From Hyphomicrobiales bacterium (GTDB taxonomy: Bacteria > Pseudomonadota > Alphaproteobacteria > Rhizobiales > Afifellaceae), in contig JACCSN010000419.1 of assembly GCA_013812985.1 (NCBI GenBank), positions 1 to 11,990 on the forward strand: a DNA stretch of 11,990 nt, read 5' to 3'. The first letter of the stretch is position 1. The number at the start of each line of letters is the position of its first letter. This document shows, piece by piece, positions 1 to 6,853 of this stretch. Position numbers and translations under genes: made by a program. The notes below the pieces were generated by a model. That model worked only from the letters and a program-made list of their open reading frames with translations. It did not search any database and was not told where the DNA came from.

Positions 1-299
1 ACCGCGGGTTCGTTCATGGGCGGCTTTCGGACGCCGGCCCACCACTGGCGGCAACGTCGCAACCGGCCGGCATCCGAAACCCTTCACCATCCACGCCGTT
101 CCGAGGACAAGTTGCTTTGCCTGAAAGCGGCCGTTCGGCCGCGATGAAGGCTCAGCAATGCACTGTGGTCGTCCTCGGCTGACATTAGCGTGACGATGGC
201 CGGTAACGCCCGGCCGGCTCCCGGAATGTCCAGCATGGCGTGCAGCGCGAGTTCAGCCCCGCTAGCGATATCGGAGCGGCAGGTTTCTGGTCCCTCTCC
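1..299. other. Intergenic stretch with no recognisable gene
   Basis: I see no credible coding region here. The short open frames on either strand have no family motif, no good ribosome-binding site and no coupling to a neighbour. The only clear structure is a short perfect inverted repeat at 127-142. A minus-strand frame stays open from about 308 down towards 60, after the recognisable part of the deoC remnant stops, but it does not continue the aldolase: the lysine-bearing C-terminal motifs are absent. The stretch may be the junction where the C-terminal half of deoC was lost. Confidence 0.5.
127..142 (-). terminator. GC-rich stem-loop, possible weak terminator of the minus-strand operon
   Basis: This is a perfect inverted repeat, GCGGCC-GTTC-GGCCGC on the plus strand, giving a 6-bp all-GC stem with a 4-nt loop. 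On the minus strand it is followed by TTTC, a very short T run; on the plus strand no T run follows. It lies downstream of the last recognisable gene remnant of the minus-strand operon. It could be a weak intrinsic terminator, an RNA 3'-end stabiliser or a small dispersed repeat. Confidence 0.3.
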
Positions 300-702
300 G
301 TCAATCGACCTGAGCCCGGAAGCCGGTCGCTGCGGAGGCCACGGGAGTGCTGGAGCCTTCCAGCATCTTCACGGCTGGCCCCCCGTGATGGGGTAAACGC
401 GAACCGCGCCGACGGTTGGCCTAAAATCTAGTCCCAGTGCCTGCACGAGATCGGCCCGCACCGGCGCTTTGGCTTTGGCGCAGAGCCGCGCCACCCGCGC
501 CAGGGTATCGTCGCCGGCTAGCGACGTGAGGTCGATGCAGGAGATAACCTTAAGAGCCAAGCTGCCTGCCACTCGTTCTTGACGGTACGGCGCGTGGTGA
601 AGGTTGCAACCCGCCGCTCCACCGCCGACAAATCACCTGGGTGCCTTCGACCCAGTCGAGATGCAGCGGCGAGCCCTCGTTGCGGACGTCGGTTGGCGCC
701 GG
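300..702 (-). pseudogene. deoC: deoC remnant: deoxyribose-phosphate aldolase, frameshifted and truncated
   Basis: Pieces of a DeoC-type class I aldolase follow one another in different minus-strand frames. At about 702-631 a frame contains GSPLHLDWVEGTQV. At 634-551 the next reads LSAVERRVATF then RTVKNEWQAAWLL. From about 551 to 376 a third reads ISCIDLTSLAGDDT and ends in GAVRVYP. From 378 to about 310 a fourth reads PAVKMLEGS and ASAATGF, then stops. By eye this is the order of DeoC N-terminal motifs. Each of the first three switches is repaired by adding one base, for example near 633 and near 551, where WLL would run straight into KVISCIDL. The C-terminal half, with the Schiff-base lysine, is absent. 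The original start is uncertain; a GTG at 825 in the first frame, 26 nt after the SIS stop, is possible. It follows the SIS gene on the same strand, so it was probably the last gene of the operon. It should be non-functional unless the frameshifts are read errors, and even then the C-terminus is missing. Confidence 0.8.
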
Positions 703-850
703 GCACGCGAAATCTGCACCGCTGATTGACGGCGTACGTTCGGCAATGCATTTCGCTCCCCGAGGCAGCGGCGCCAACTTTCGTGATGATAGGGTCTCCA
801 AAGATTCCAGTTGGTCACGCCGCACGTGCGCGCCTGAGCCGATTGCGCGA
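703..850. other. Spacer between the SIS gene and the deoC remnant
   Basis: No supported gene or strong terminator hairpin is seen. The minus-strand frame that enters the deoC remnant is open back to a GTG at 825, so part of this spacer may once have coded for the aldolase N-terminus, but I recognise no motif in it. Confidence 0.4.
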
Positions 851-1870
851 CTAGCTCGCCATTAGAACGGTTTGGATGCGACGGTGCTCCTCGCCCATAA
901 GTCGCCCCGCACGTGGCCGCTCCACCTCTAGGCCGAGTCGGGTGGCGAGTTTCAGGCAGAAGAATTGCAGCTCTATGGTCGCGGAGATCACTGCAGAGAA
1001 CCTCTCGACGGGTCCCGACGGCATGTTGGGCATTCGCTCGACCGACCATGAGCGGACGCCAATTGTCTGATACGCGGAACAGACCTCCTGGCCGCGCCTT
1101 TTGCTCATCTCACTTGTGGCGATGGTAATCAGCGCGTCGTCGGGCTCCAGGATGAAATTCATCCCGTGGATGAAGTTCTCCGTCTCCGCAGCAAGGGCCA
1201 GAAACCCGCCGGCTTCATGCAGCTTGGCTGCGGCGTATGCGGCGCTTCCCAGATCAGGGCCGCCGCCCAGAAAAACGAAGCGCTGGGCCGCGCCGATCCG
1301 CGCCAATAAATCCCTGTTCCTGTCCTCAGCCACGGCGATCCAGCCGGGTAGCTTCTCCAGTGAGGCCGCAATCGTCCGCGGCTCACGCCCTGACCAAGAC
1401 AGCGCGAGCATGGCGAGCGCCTGCAACGTGACAAGGTAATCAAGCGTATGCGGCGTCTTGCGCGAGATCGGCGCGAAGGGGAGCAGGACCAGATGATCGG
1501 CGAGGTTGGCCAGATCGCTGTCTGCGCGGCAGGTCAGTGCGACGACGCGAGCGCCGGCCTGTTTCGCCGCGTGCGCGGCCTCGACGGTTCGTCTGGTGCC
1601 GCCAGAGATCGAGGACAGGATGACAGTGTCGGTCGACGTTAACGCTGAGTATCCCGCCAGCTCCATCGCCGTCGTAGCGCGCACGTCGAGTTCGAGCGCG
1701 CGGAAGACATCCCCGAGCGCCGCCGGGGCGAAGGCCGAATCGCCGCAGCCGCCTGCGAAAATTCGTCCGCCGGGCCTTGGGATGTCGCTCACCGTCGCCG
1801 CCAAAGGCTGAAGACAGGCGGGCAGGATTTCTTCCTGCGCGCGGATCTCTCGCTCCATCGTCTCGTTCAT
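851..1870 (-). CDS. SIS-domain sugar-phosphate isomerase (GlmS-C/AgaS/FrlB-like)
   Basis: A cytoplasmic 339-residue protein with two sugar-isomerase (SIS) domains and no glutaminase domain. Proteins of this kind isomerise, deaminate or deglycate sugar phosphates. The first SIS domain covers about residues 30-165, with GCGDS at 41-45 and the phosphate-binding SSISGGTRRT at 86-95. The second covers about 190-335, with LGGGPDLGSA at 201-210, AAAKLHEA at 213-220 and an ENFIHGMN segment at 231-238 that resembles the HGP region of GlmS-type isomerases. The ATG start is fixed by overlap with the preceding gene: its TGA and this ATG share one base (TGATG). It is the last intact gene of the minus-strand operon, after a PfkB kinase and an eIF-2B-like protein. 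It probably acts on a phosphorylated sugar made by one of the kinases. AgaS-like, FrlB-like and plain ketose/aldose isomerase activities cannot be told apart here. Confidence 0.88.
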   Translation of the reverse strand: MNETMEREIRAQEEILPACLQPLAATVSDIPRPGGRIFAGGCGDSAFAPAALGDVFRALELDVRATTAMELAGYSALTSTDTVILSSISGGTRRTVEAAHAAKQAGARVVALTCRADSDLANLADHLVLLPFAPISRKTPHTLDYLVTLQALAMLALSWSGREPRTIAASLEKLPGWIAVAEDRNRDLLARIGAAQRFVFLGGGPDLGSAAYAAAKLHEAGGFLALAAETENFIHGMNFILEPDDALITIATSEMSKRRGQEVCSAYQTIGVRSWSVERMPNMPSGPVERFSAVISATIELQFFCLKLATRLGLEVERPRAGRLMGEEHRRIQTVLMAS

Positions 1871-2856
1871 CAGCTCGGCTCGCCGGCTTGCCTGAAGACG
1901 TCCCGGCCCAGCGACCAGATTGCCGCCGGCGGCACAGGCCCGAACTCGGTCAGCAGTCCCGTCGTCAGTTCGGACGGTATCACCTCCAGCTCCGGCGCGG
2001 AAGTGTCGACAAGGCTCGAGCTTGCTTCGCCCAGCCCGGCGAGCAGGACCTCGTCGTAGGCACGGATCGCGGGGGTGGGGCGGTGGCCGTCATAGCTGCG
2101 CCTGTCCAGTTTCATCATGTCGGTGCAGCCATAGACCTCAACGCCGAGCGGGCGAGCCAGGCGGGCGACCAATCTGCTGCCGATTGTGTTCAGGAACGAA
2201 CCATCGGCCCGCAATGTCTCGACCCCAAGGAGGACCGTGTCGCATTCCGCCAAGCCGTGCTCGATGGCCGCATCCGGGATGAAGCGCACCGGGATTCCGG
2301 CAGGCAGGAATTCATCCAGGTACTTCACCCCGCCGGCGATGCTGCGGCTTTCCGGCACGACGATCAGCGCCGGGCGCTCCTGCTTCGAGAGCCGCAGCAC
2401 GATGGCCGCGACAGAGCTCGAATAATCGAAGGCCATGATGCCTCGTGCTCCGGCCAGATGCCGCGCCGCTTTGGCGACGAGGCGCTCCTTGCGGGCGGCC
2501 TGATCTTCGGTCCAGCGCTGGGCACGCTCCTTGAGCAGCGCAGCGCGGGACGTCTCCGGCGCGGCGTCCAGGCCTGCCATGATTGCGGACAGGCTGTTGC
2601 CGATTACCGGGGTGTCGCGGCCGCGTGTGGCGGCGATGAAGTCGGCGGCCAAGCGCGCCCTGTCCAGTGCCTCGGCGGGATCGGGATAGCGGTCGAGAAT
2701 GTGGCGCAACAACTCGATGCTGAGCGCGACGTGCCGGCTGGCGCCCAGCACGCCCTCGTCGACGATCTGCCACAGAAACTGCATCGTGTCGTCGTTTGGG
2801 GGCCCGTAGCCCGCCCGCGCCAGGGCCGAGACGTGCTCAAACCGCCGTTTAGGCAT
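1870..2856 (-). CDS. eIF-2B alpha/beta/delta (MtnA / ribose-1,5-bisphosphate isomerase) superfamily protein
   Basis: A 328-residue protein of the eIF-2B/MtnA/R15P-isomerase superfamily, whose bacterial members are usually sugar-phosphate isomerases, not translation factors. A helical N-terminal region (about 1-130) precedes a Rossmann-like region with GIMAFDYSSSV (139-149), VVPESRSIAGG (166-176), GIPVRFIPDAA (187-197), CDTVLLGVETLRADGS (205-220) and FLNTIGS (221-227). In known MtnA and R15P isomerases the active site uses a Cys in a THC-type motif and an Asp in a GAD motif. By eye these fall at D144 (AFDY) and E213 (GVE), so both look replaced; the usual NK of NKIGT is NT. The frame is open much further upstream, but ATG 2856 is preferred: it overlaps the pfkB stop by 8 nt (ATGCCTAA) and has a GGAT about 7 nt upstream. 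ATG 2862 is an alternative. It lies between a kinase and a SIS isomerase, pointing to sugar-phosphate metabolism. The reaction is unknown. Confidence 0.85.
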   Translation of the reverse strand: MPKRRFEHVSALARAGYGPPNDDTMQFLWQIVDEGVLGASRHVALSIELLRHILDRYPDPAEALDRARLAADFIAATRGRDTPVIGNSLSAIMAGLDAAPETSRAALLKERAQRWTEDQAARKERLVAKAARHLAGARGIMAFDYSSSVAAIVLRLSKQERPALIVVPESRSIAGGVKYLDEFLPAGIPVRFIPDAAIEHGLAECDTVLLGVETLRADGSFLNTIGSRLVARLARPLGVEVYGCTDMMKLDRRSYDGHRPTPAIRAYDEVLLAGLGEASSSLVDTSAPELEVIPSELTTGLLTEFGPVPPAAIWSLGRDVFRQAGEPS

Positions 2857-3793
2857 GAGCATAATCCGTGTGCGGCCGGCCCAGTTCCTTATCGCTGAGC
2901 CGCGCCTCAACCGCGGCGCGCAGGGGCATCCCGGCATGCGCTCCGAAGGTTTGCGTGGAGAGGGCCGCCGCGGCATTGGCGAAGCGCAGCCGTTCCCGGA
3001 CGGGAGCGCCCTCCAGCAGGCGCGCAAGGTAGGCCGCCGCGAAGCAATCGCCGGCCCCGGTCGTATCGACGGCCTCGACTGGCATCCCGGGCGCCTGCTC
3101 GACTCCGTCAGTGGATACCTGGCGACTCCCATCCGCCCCCAGCGTGACAACGATCGTGCCGGAACCCTCAGTACCTGGCTCCGGTGCGTGGCCGAGTATG
3201 TCGCTCACCGCCTCCCACCCGGCGCGATTCAGGAACAATACGTCGACCAGCTGCAAGAAGTCCGCCAGACGCTCCGGGGCTCGTTTCAGGTCGGGCACCT
3301 CAAGGTCCAGCGAGGTCGACAATCCGAGCCGCCTAGCCTGGGCCAACGCGCACGCGGTCAGCTCCGGGCTGCCGTAGCTGAGGTGAACGTGGCGCACCCC
3401 CGCAAGAGACGCGGGCGTCAGGTCGGAGAGGCGCGGCATGAAAGCCTCGGTCTCCAGACGGATCAGCGTCTTCTCGCCCGAAGGCGCGAGCAGCACGATG
3501 CACATGAAAGTGTCCGTCCCGGTGCGCCGGGCCACATGGCTTACGTCGACTCCGTCGGCCGCAACGCTGGCGAGCGCCGTCGCGCCCTCGGCATCGTCGC
3601 CGATTGCAGCCAGCAGCCGGACCGAACGCCCGAGCCGGGCAAGCGCTACGGCCGTATTGGCAGCCATGCCACCCGGCATCAGGCCGAGCCGCCGCCCCGA
3701 TACCTTCTCGTCCGACCCCGGTCGCTCGGAAACGGCGACCAGCAGATCCATGTCGAGATCGCCGATGCAAAGCACGTCCACACCCGGCGTCAC
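2849..3793 (-). CDS. PfkB-family carbohydrate kinase (ribokinase-like)
   Basis: A 314-residue cytoplasmic ribokinase-fold kinase that phosphorylates a sugar with ATP. The N-terminal strand reads VDVLCIGDLDMDLLV (5-19), where the Asp residues are typical sugar contacts. The first PfkB signature is GGMAANTAVALARLG (41-55). The nucleotide region includes VVTLGADG (215-222), and the second signature DTTGAGDCF (243-251) supplies the anion hole and catalytic base D249. Length and motifs are normal and the active site looks complete. GTG 3793 is chosen because it overlaps the upstream permease stop as GTGA and has AGGGGG 8 nt upstream; the longer frame to 3877 would lie inside the permease. The stop overlaps the next start by 8 nt. 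It is the second PfkB kinase of the operon, besides the LacI-PfkB fusion, so the pathway may need two phosphorylations, as in routes to sugar bisphosphates cleaved by an aldolase. Sugar specificity cannot be read. Confidence 0.9.
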   Translation of the reverse strand: MTPGVDVLCIGDLDMDLLVAVSERPGSDEKVSGRRLGLMPGGMAANTAVALARLGRSVRLLAAIGDDAEGATALASVAADGVDVSHVARRTGTDTFMCIVLLAPSGEKTLIRLETEAFMPRLSDLTPASLAGVRHVHLSYGSPELTACALAQARRLGLSTSLDLEVPDLKRAPERLADFLQLVDVLFLNRAGWEAVSDILGHAPEPGTEGSGTIVVTLGADGSRQVSTDGVEQAPGMPVEAVDTTGAGDCFAAAYLARLLEGAPVRERLRFANAAAALSTQTFGAHAGMPLRAAVEARLSDKELGRPHTDYAHA

Positions 3794-4767
3794 GCGAAGC
3801 GCCCCCTGAGAGCCCGGAAGCCGCCGCCGGCCGAAACCGAGACGATGAGCAGCGCACCGATGATGCCGAGCTGCCATGCCGCCGAGATGTTGGCGAGCTG
3901 CAGGCCGATCTGCAGCGTCGTGACGATCAGGACGGCGACGATCGTGCCAGGGATACCGCCCGTGCCGCCGAAGATATGGGTGCCGCCGAGCACGGCGATT
4001 GTCACGGCCAGAAGCTCCAACCCCTTACCGGCGTCGGGCCGCGCGGCGAGAAACCAGGACATCGAGATTATGCTGCCCACCGCCGCCAGGACGCCGCTCA
4101 GGATGTAAAGCCCCGTGCGGATACGGGCGACGTTCAGCCCGGCCAGGTGCGCCGCGCGGTCATCATTGCCGCAGGCCACGATGTGGCTTCCGATCCGCGT
4201 GCGCGTCAGCACGATGTGAAGCAGAACGGCGACCGGGATGAGAACGAACAGGAACGAGTTCGGTATGCCGCCCATCGCCCCCTGGCCGAGCCAAGCGAAG
4301 CCCTCCGGGAAGCCGCCGAGCGGCCGGCCCGCCGTAAAAGCGAGCGCCAGGCCGCCATAGGCGAACATCGTCGCCAGTGTCGCCATGAGCGAGGGGATGC
4401 GCAGCATGTTGACCAAGACGCCGTTCAACAGCCCGAGGGCGGCGCCGAAAACGAGGCCCGCCGCGCAGGCCGCCAGCACGGGCGTTCCGGCGCCGACCAG
4501 CGTGCCAACGAGCACGCCGATCAGCGACACCATCGAGCCGACAGAGAGGTCGATGCCCGGGCCGCCAGCTAGCATGATCAATGTCTGGCCGAGGCCGAGC
4601 AATCCGAGGATGGGGATATACTGGAGCAGATAGGGGATCGTCCGCGCCTGGAGGAAATACGGCGACAGCAGGCTCATGACGACCAGAGACCCGACCCACA
4701 GCCCCAGGAGAAGCACGAGCCGTGCTTGCAGCGGATCATGCGAGATCCTTGCGATAAAGGTCTTCAC
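3790..4767 (-). CDS. ABC sugar transporter permease, RbsC-like (second permease)
   Basis: A 325-residue inner-membrane permease of the RbsC/FrcC/XylH (BPD_transp_2) family, which forms the translocation pore with the neighbouring permease. It is very hydrophobic, with roughly eight to ten membrane segments beginning near residue 20. Family features are LGLGQTLIMLAGGPGIDLSV, an IPSLMATLATMF segment, and ILGGT-type motifs near the C-terminus (TIAVLGGTHIFGGTGGIPGT) where the ATPase contacts the permease. The frame continues upstream without a stop to 5883, but that part is the other permease read out of frame. GTG 4767 overlaps the first permease stop as GTGA, making it the natural coupled start. 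Its own stop overlaps the pfkB GTG in the same way. With the ATPase at 6854-7612, the binding protein and the first permease it makes one importer. Confidence 0.92.
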   Translation of the reverse strand: MKTFIARISHDPLQARLVLLLGLWVGSLVVMSLLSPYFLQARTIPYLLQYIPILGLLGLGQTLIMLAGGPGIDLSVGSMVSLIGVLVGTLVGAGTPVLAACAAGLVFGAALGLLNGVLVNMLRIPSLMATLATMFAYGGLALAFTAGRPLGGFPEGFAWLGQGAMGGIPNSFLFVLIPVAVLLHIVLTRTRIGSHIVACGNDDRAAHLAGLNVARIRTGLYILSGVLAAVGSIISMSWFLAARPDAGKGLELLAVTIAVLGGTHIFGGTGGIPGTIVAVLIVTTLQIGLQLANISAAWQLGIIGALLIVSVSAGGGFRALRGRFA

Positions 4768-5747
4768 GACAGTGCTCGCGGGTTGTTGCGGCCGCTGACC
4801 GAATCGATCGTCAGCACGACGATCAGCAAGCTGCCGATGATCACCGTTTCCCATAAAGACGAGACGCCGATCAGCACTAGGCCGTTCTGGATTATCTTGA
4901 TGAAGACGACGCCGAGCAGCGTGCCGAGCAAACTGCCGAGGCCGCCGCGGATCGAGGTGCCGCCGAGGATCGTCGCTGCGATGGCTTCCAGCGCCACGGT
5001 TGTGCCGATGTTGATTTCGACGTTCCTCAACCGCGCCACATAGAGGAGGGCGGCGAAGCCGGCAAGCAGCCCCAGCAGCCCATAGGTGGCGATCTTGGTG
5101 CGGTCGACATTGATGCCGACGAGGCGGGCGGACCCTTCGTTGCAGCCGATCGCGTAGAGATGCCGGCCGTAGGCGAAGCGCCGCAGCAGCACCCCGCAGA
5201 GGCCGAACACGGCGAGGATCACGAGGGCGGCCGCCGGAAAGCCGAGAACGGTTCCGTTGACCAGCGGCGACAGGGTGCCGGGAAGGCCGGCGATCCACTG
5301 GCCGCCGATAACCAGGAACATGATGGCGCTGAAGATGTATAGCGAGCCGAGGGTGGCGATGATCGGCGGCACGCGGAAGCGGCTGCACAGGATGCCGTTC
5401 CAGACCCCCAACGCCGCGCCGACCCCGAGGCCGATCGGCACGACCAGCAAATCGGGCAAACCGGCCTGGTAGGCCTTGCCGATGAAGATGGCGGAGACGG
5501 CCAGAATGCCGCCGACGCTGACGTCGATGCCGCCCATGATGATGACCAGCGTCATGCCGGCGCTGACGATGGCGAGCTCCAGCGATGCCCGCAGCGTCGA
5601 AACGATGTTGCCCACGGTCAGGAAGTAGGGGGAGCTGAGCGCGAAGCCTGCGCCCACCGTCAGGATGGCGGCGATCAGCACCAGCTCGCGCCTCGCGGTG
5701 GGCGATGCGAAGCGCAGCGGCGGCGCGGCGGCGCGTGTGTCTGCCAT
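4764..5747 (-). CDS. ABC sugar transporter permease, RbsC-like (first permease)
   Basis: A 327-residue inner-membrane permease of the RbsC family. A short basic cytoplasmic N-terminus with RRE near residue 20 precedes the first membrane segment. Typical motifs are SPYFLTVGNI, GMTLVIIMGGIDVSVGGIL, VPPIIATLGSLYIFS and the C-terminal EAIAATILGGTSIRGGLGS, a hallmark of the family's ATPase-coupling region. The ATG at 5747 has AGGAAA just upstream. A 54-nt gap with a strong stem-loop separates it from the binding-protein gene, so it may be expressed less than the binding protein. The stop overlaps the next permease by 4 nt. Two non-identical permeases suggest a heterodimeric pore, as in RhaPQ- or LsrCD-type systems, unlike the single RbsC. 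Confidence 0.92.
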   Translation of the reverse strand: MADTRAAAPPLRFASPTARRELVLIAAILTVGAGFALSSPYFLTVGNIVSTLRASLELAIVSAGMTLVIIMGGIDVSVGGILAVSAIFIGKAYQAGLPDLLVVPIGLGVGAALGVWNGILCSRFRVPPIIATLGSLYIFSAIMFLVIGGQWIAGLPGTLSPLVNGTVLGFPAAALVILAVFGLCGVLLRRFAYGRHLYAIGCNEGSARLVGINVDRTKIATYGLLGLLAGFAALLYVARLRNVEINIGTTVALEAIAATILGGTSIRGGLGSLLGTLLGVVFIKIIQNGLVLIGVSSLWETVIIGSLLIVVLTIDSVSGRNNPRALS

Positions 5748-5765
5748 GGGTTTCCTGAAGACCAG

Positions 5766-5793
5766 CCGGCGGCCGCAGCGAAGCGACCGCCGG
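5766..5793 (-). other. Strong stem-loop between binding-protein and permease genes
   Basis: An inverted repeat of two 11-nt arms (5766-5776 and 5783-5793) around a 6-nt loop. All positions pair if one G-U pair is allowed on the minus-strand RNA. No T run follows, so a full intrinsic terminator is unlikely. Stem-loops after ABC binding-protein genes commonly protect the upstream mRNA from 3' exonucleases and give more binding protein than permease; that role is inferred. Confidence 0.7.
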
Positions 5794-5801
5794 AACAGAC
5801 C

Positions 5802-6785
5802 CTAGAAGTTGAACTGGTCGATGTTGTCCTTGGTGAAGATCATCGGCGGGCCGAGAAGCAGGATCTTGTCCGCCTCGATCCATTTACCTGGCGCCTTGAG
5901 CCCGTCCACCTCGACCGTCTCGCTGAACGCCTTGCCCTCGGCGAGCTGCTTGCCGGCCCAGACCATCAGGTAGCCGAGGTCGTAGGGGCTCCACAGCACC
6001 GAATAGGTCATCGCCCCGCTCTTCATGTAGTCGCGGATCGTGTTCGGCGAGCAATAGCCGGTGGTGACCACCTGGCCGATCTTGCCGGCCGCCTCGACCG
6101 CCTGCGCCACGCCCGGGCAGGTCGTGGAGGCGATCCCGATAATGCCCTTCAGGTCGGGGTGCCGGGTCATCGCGTCGGTGGCGTATTGGAACGCTTTGGC
6201 CGCCGTTCCGTCGGTGTTGTTGACGGAGACGATCTCGATGCCGGGATAGTTGGCCTTGGCGCGCTCCTGGATCGCCGCGATCCAGTTGTTGAGGCTCTGG
6301 ATGGTGGGGGCGTCGGAAATGATGGCGATCTTGCCGGTTTCGCCGACCCGCTTGACCATTTCGTCCATCAGCGTGAAGCCGAGATCCTGGTCGAGCGCCT
6401 GGGCGACGTAGAAGGCGCGCCCGGTGCCCGGCGCGTCGGCGTCGGAGGTGATGACGTGGACACCCGCCGCCGTGGCCTTGGCAATGGCCGGCTTCAGCGT
6501 CTCGACATCGACGGGCGACACCGCGACCACATCGAAGCCCTGGTTAACGAAGCTTTCGAAGATGCGAAGCTGGTCGGCCGAGTTGGTGCTCGTCGGGCCT
6601 TCCTGCACATATGTGGCGCCGAACTTCTCGGCGGCCGCCTTGCCGCCTTCCTCCATGGCCACGTAATAGGGGATGCCCTGTATCTGCGGCACGAAGGCGA
6701 TGCGCGGACCGTCCTGCGCGCTCGCCGATCCCCACGCGGTGACGGCAAGGGCCGCTCCGATCAGTCCCGTCAGCAATCTCTTCAT
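5802..6785 (-). CDS. Periplasmic sugar-binding protein, LsrB/RhaS-like
   Basis: A 327-residue secreted type I periplasmic binding protein. The signal peptide is clear: MKRLL, a hydrophobic core, then a probable cut after ASA at 21-23 (ASA-QDG). The mature protein starts PRIAFVPQIQGIPYYVAMEE and continues with QEGPTSTNSADQL and FVNQGFDVVAVSPVD, then ends in LLGPPMIFTKDNIDQFNF, an ending shared by LsrB and RhaS proteins. ATG 6785 is chosen because the signal peptide begins there and AGGGAGAG lies 5 nt upstream; the frame is open to 6857 but adds only non-secretory residues. By eye the autoinducer-2 contacts of Salmonella LsrB are not kept: the Lys after IP is Gln here, and the DQ pair in TVTDQNQW is SL. 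Autoinducer-2 is therefore unlikely, and a sugar such as a deoxyhexose or pentose more likely. It sits between its ATPase and permeases. Confidence 0.92.
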   Translation of the reverse strand: MKRLLTGLIGAALAVTAWGSASAQDGPRIAFVPQIQGIPYYVAMEEGGKAAAEKFGATYVQEGPTSTNSADQLRIFESFVNQGFDVVAVSPVDVETLKPAIAKATAAGVHVITSDADAPGTGRAFYVAQALDQDLGFTLMDEMVKRVGETGKIAIISDAPTIQSLNNWIAAIQERAKANYPGIEIVSVNNTDGTAAKAFQYATDAMTRHPDLKGIIGIASTTCPGVAQAVEAAGKIGQVVTTGYCSPNTIRDYMKSGAMTYSVLWSPYDLGYLMVWAGKQLAEGKAFSETVEVDGLKAPGKWIEADKILLLGPPMIFTKDNIDQFNF

Positions 6786-6818
6786 CACTGCTCTCCCTGG
6801 TTCAACGTCACTCGTGCC

Positions 6819-6845
6819 GCGCCCGCCGGAACCGTTCGGAGGCGC
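6819..6845 (-). other. Imperfect hairpin in the ATPase to binding-protein gap
   Basis: Arms GCGCC/GGCGC with inner CCG/CGG pair around an 8-nt loop, with small bulges. It lies mostly in the 68-nt gap before the binding-protein gene. It may stabilise the mRNA end of the binding-protein transcript, or be chance in GC-rich DNA. Confidence 0.3.
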
Positions 6846-6853
6846 GCCGCCGC

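Noticed and set aside
1870..2856. Role as a true translation initiation factor
   Set aside because: Bacteria do not use eIF-2B for initiation; the neighbours are sugar kinases, an isomerase and transporters.
2857..3150. N-terminal extension of the eIF-2B-like protein to 3150
   Set aside because: It lies inside the pfkB gene, is Arg/Pro-rich, and the family-like protein starts at about MPKRRFEHV.
1777..4108. Plus-strand frames of 373 and 417 codons
   Set aside because: Antisense to the SIS, eIF-2B-like and PfkB genes; rich in Arg, Gly and Pro with no recognisable domain.
4768..5883. N-terminal extension of the second permease to 5883 (697-residue protein)
   Set aside because: The extra part is the first permease read out of frame and is Arg/Pro-rich; the GTGA overlap at 4767 gives a normal-length permease.
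5802..6785. Autoinducer-2 binding protein LsrB
   Set aside because: Overall similarity is LsrB/RhaS-like, but by eye several autoinducer-2 contact residues are changed, and no lsrK/F/G-like gene set is present.
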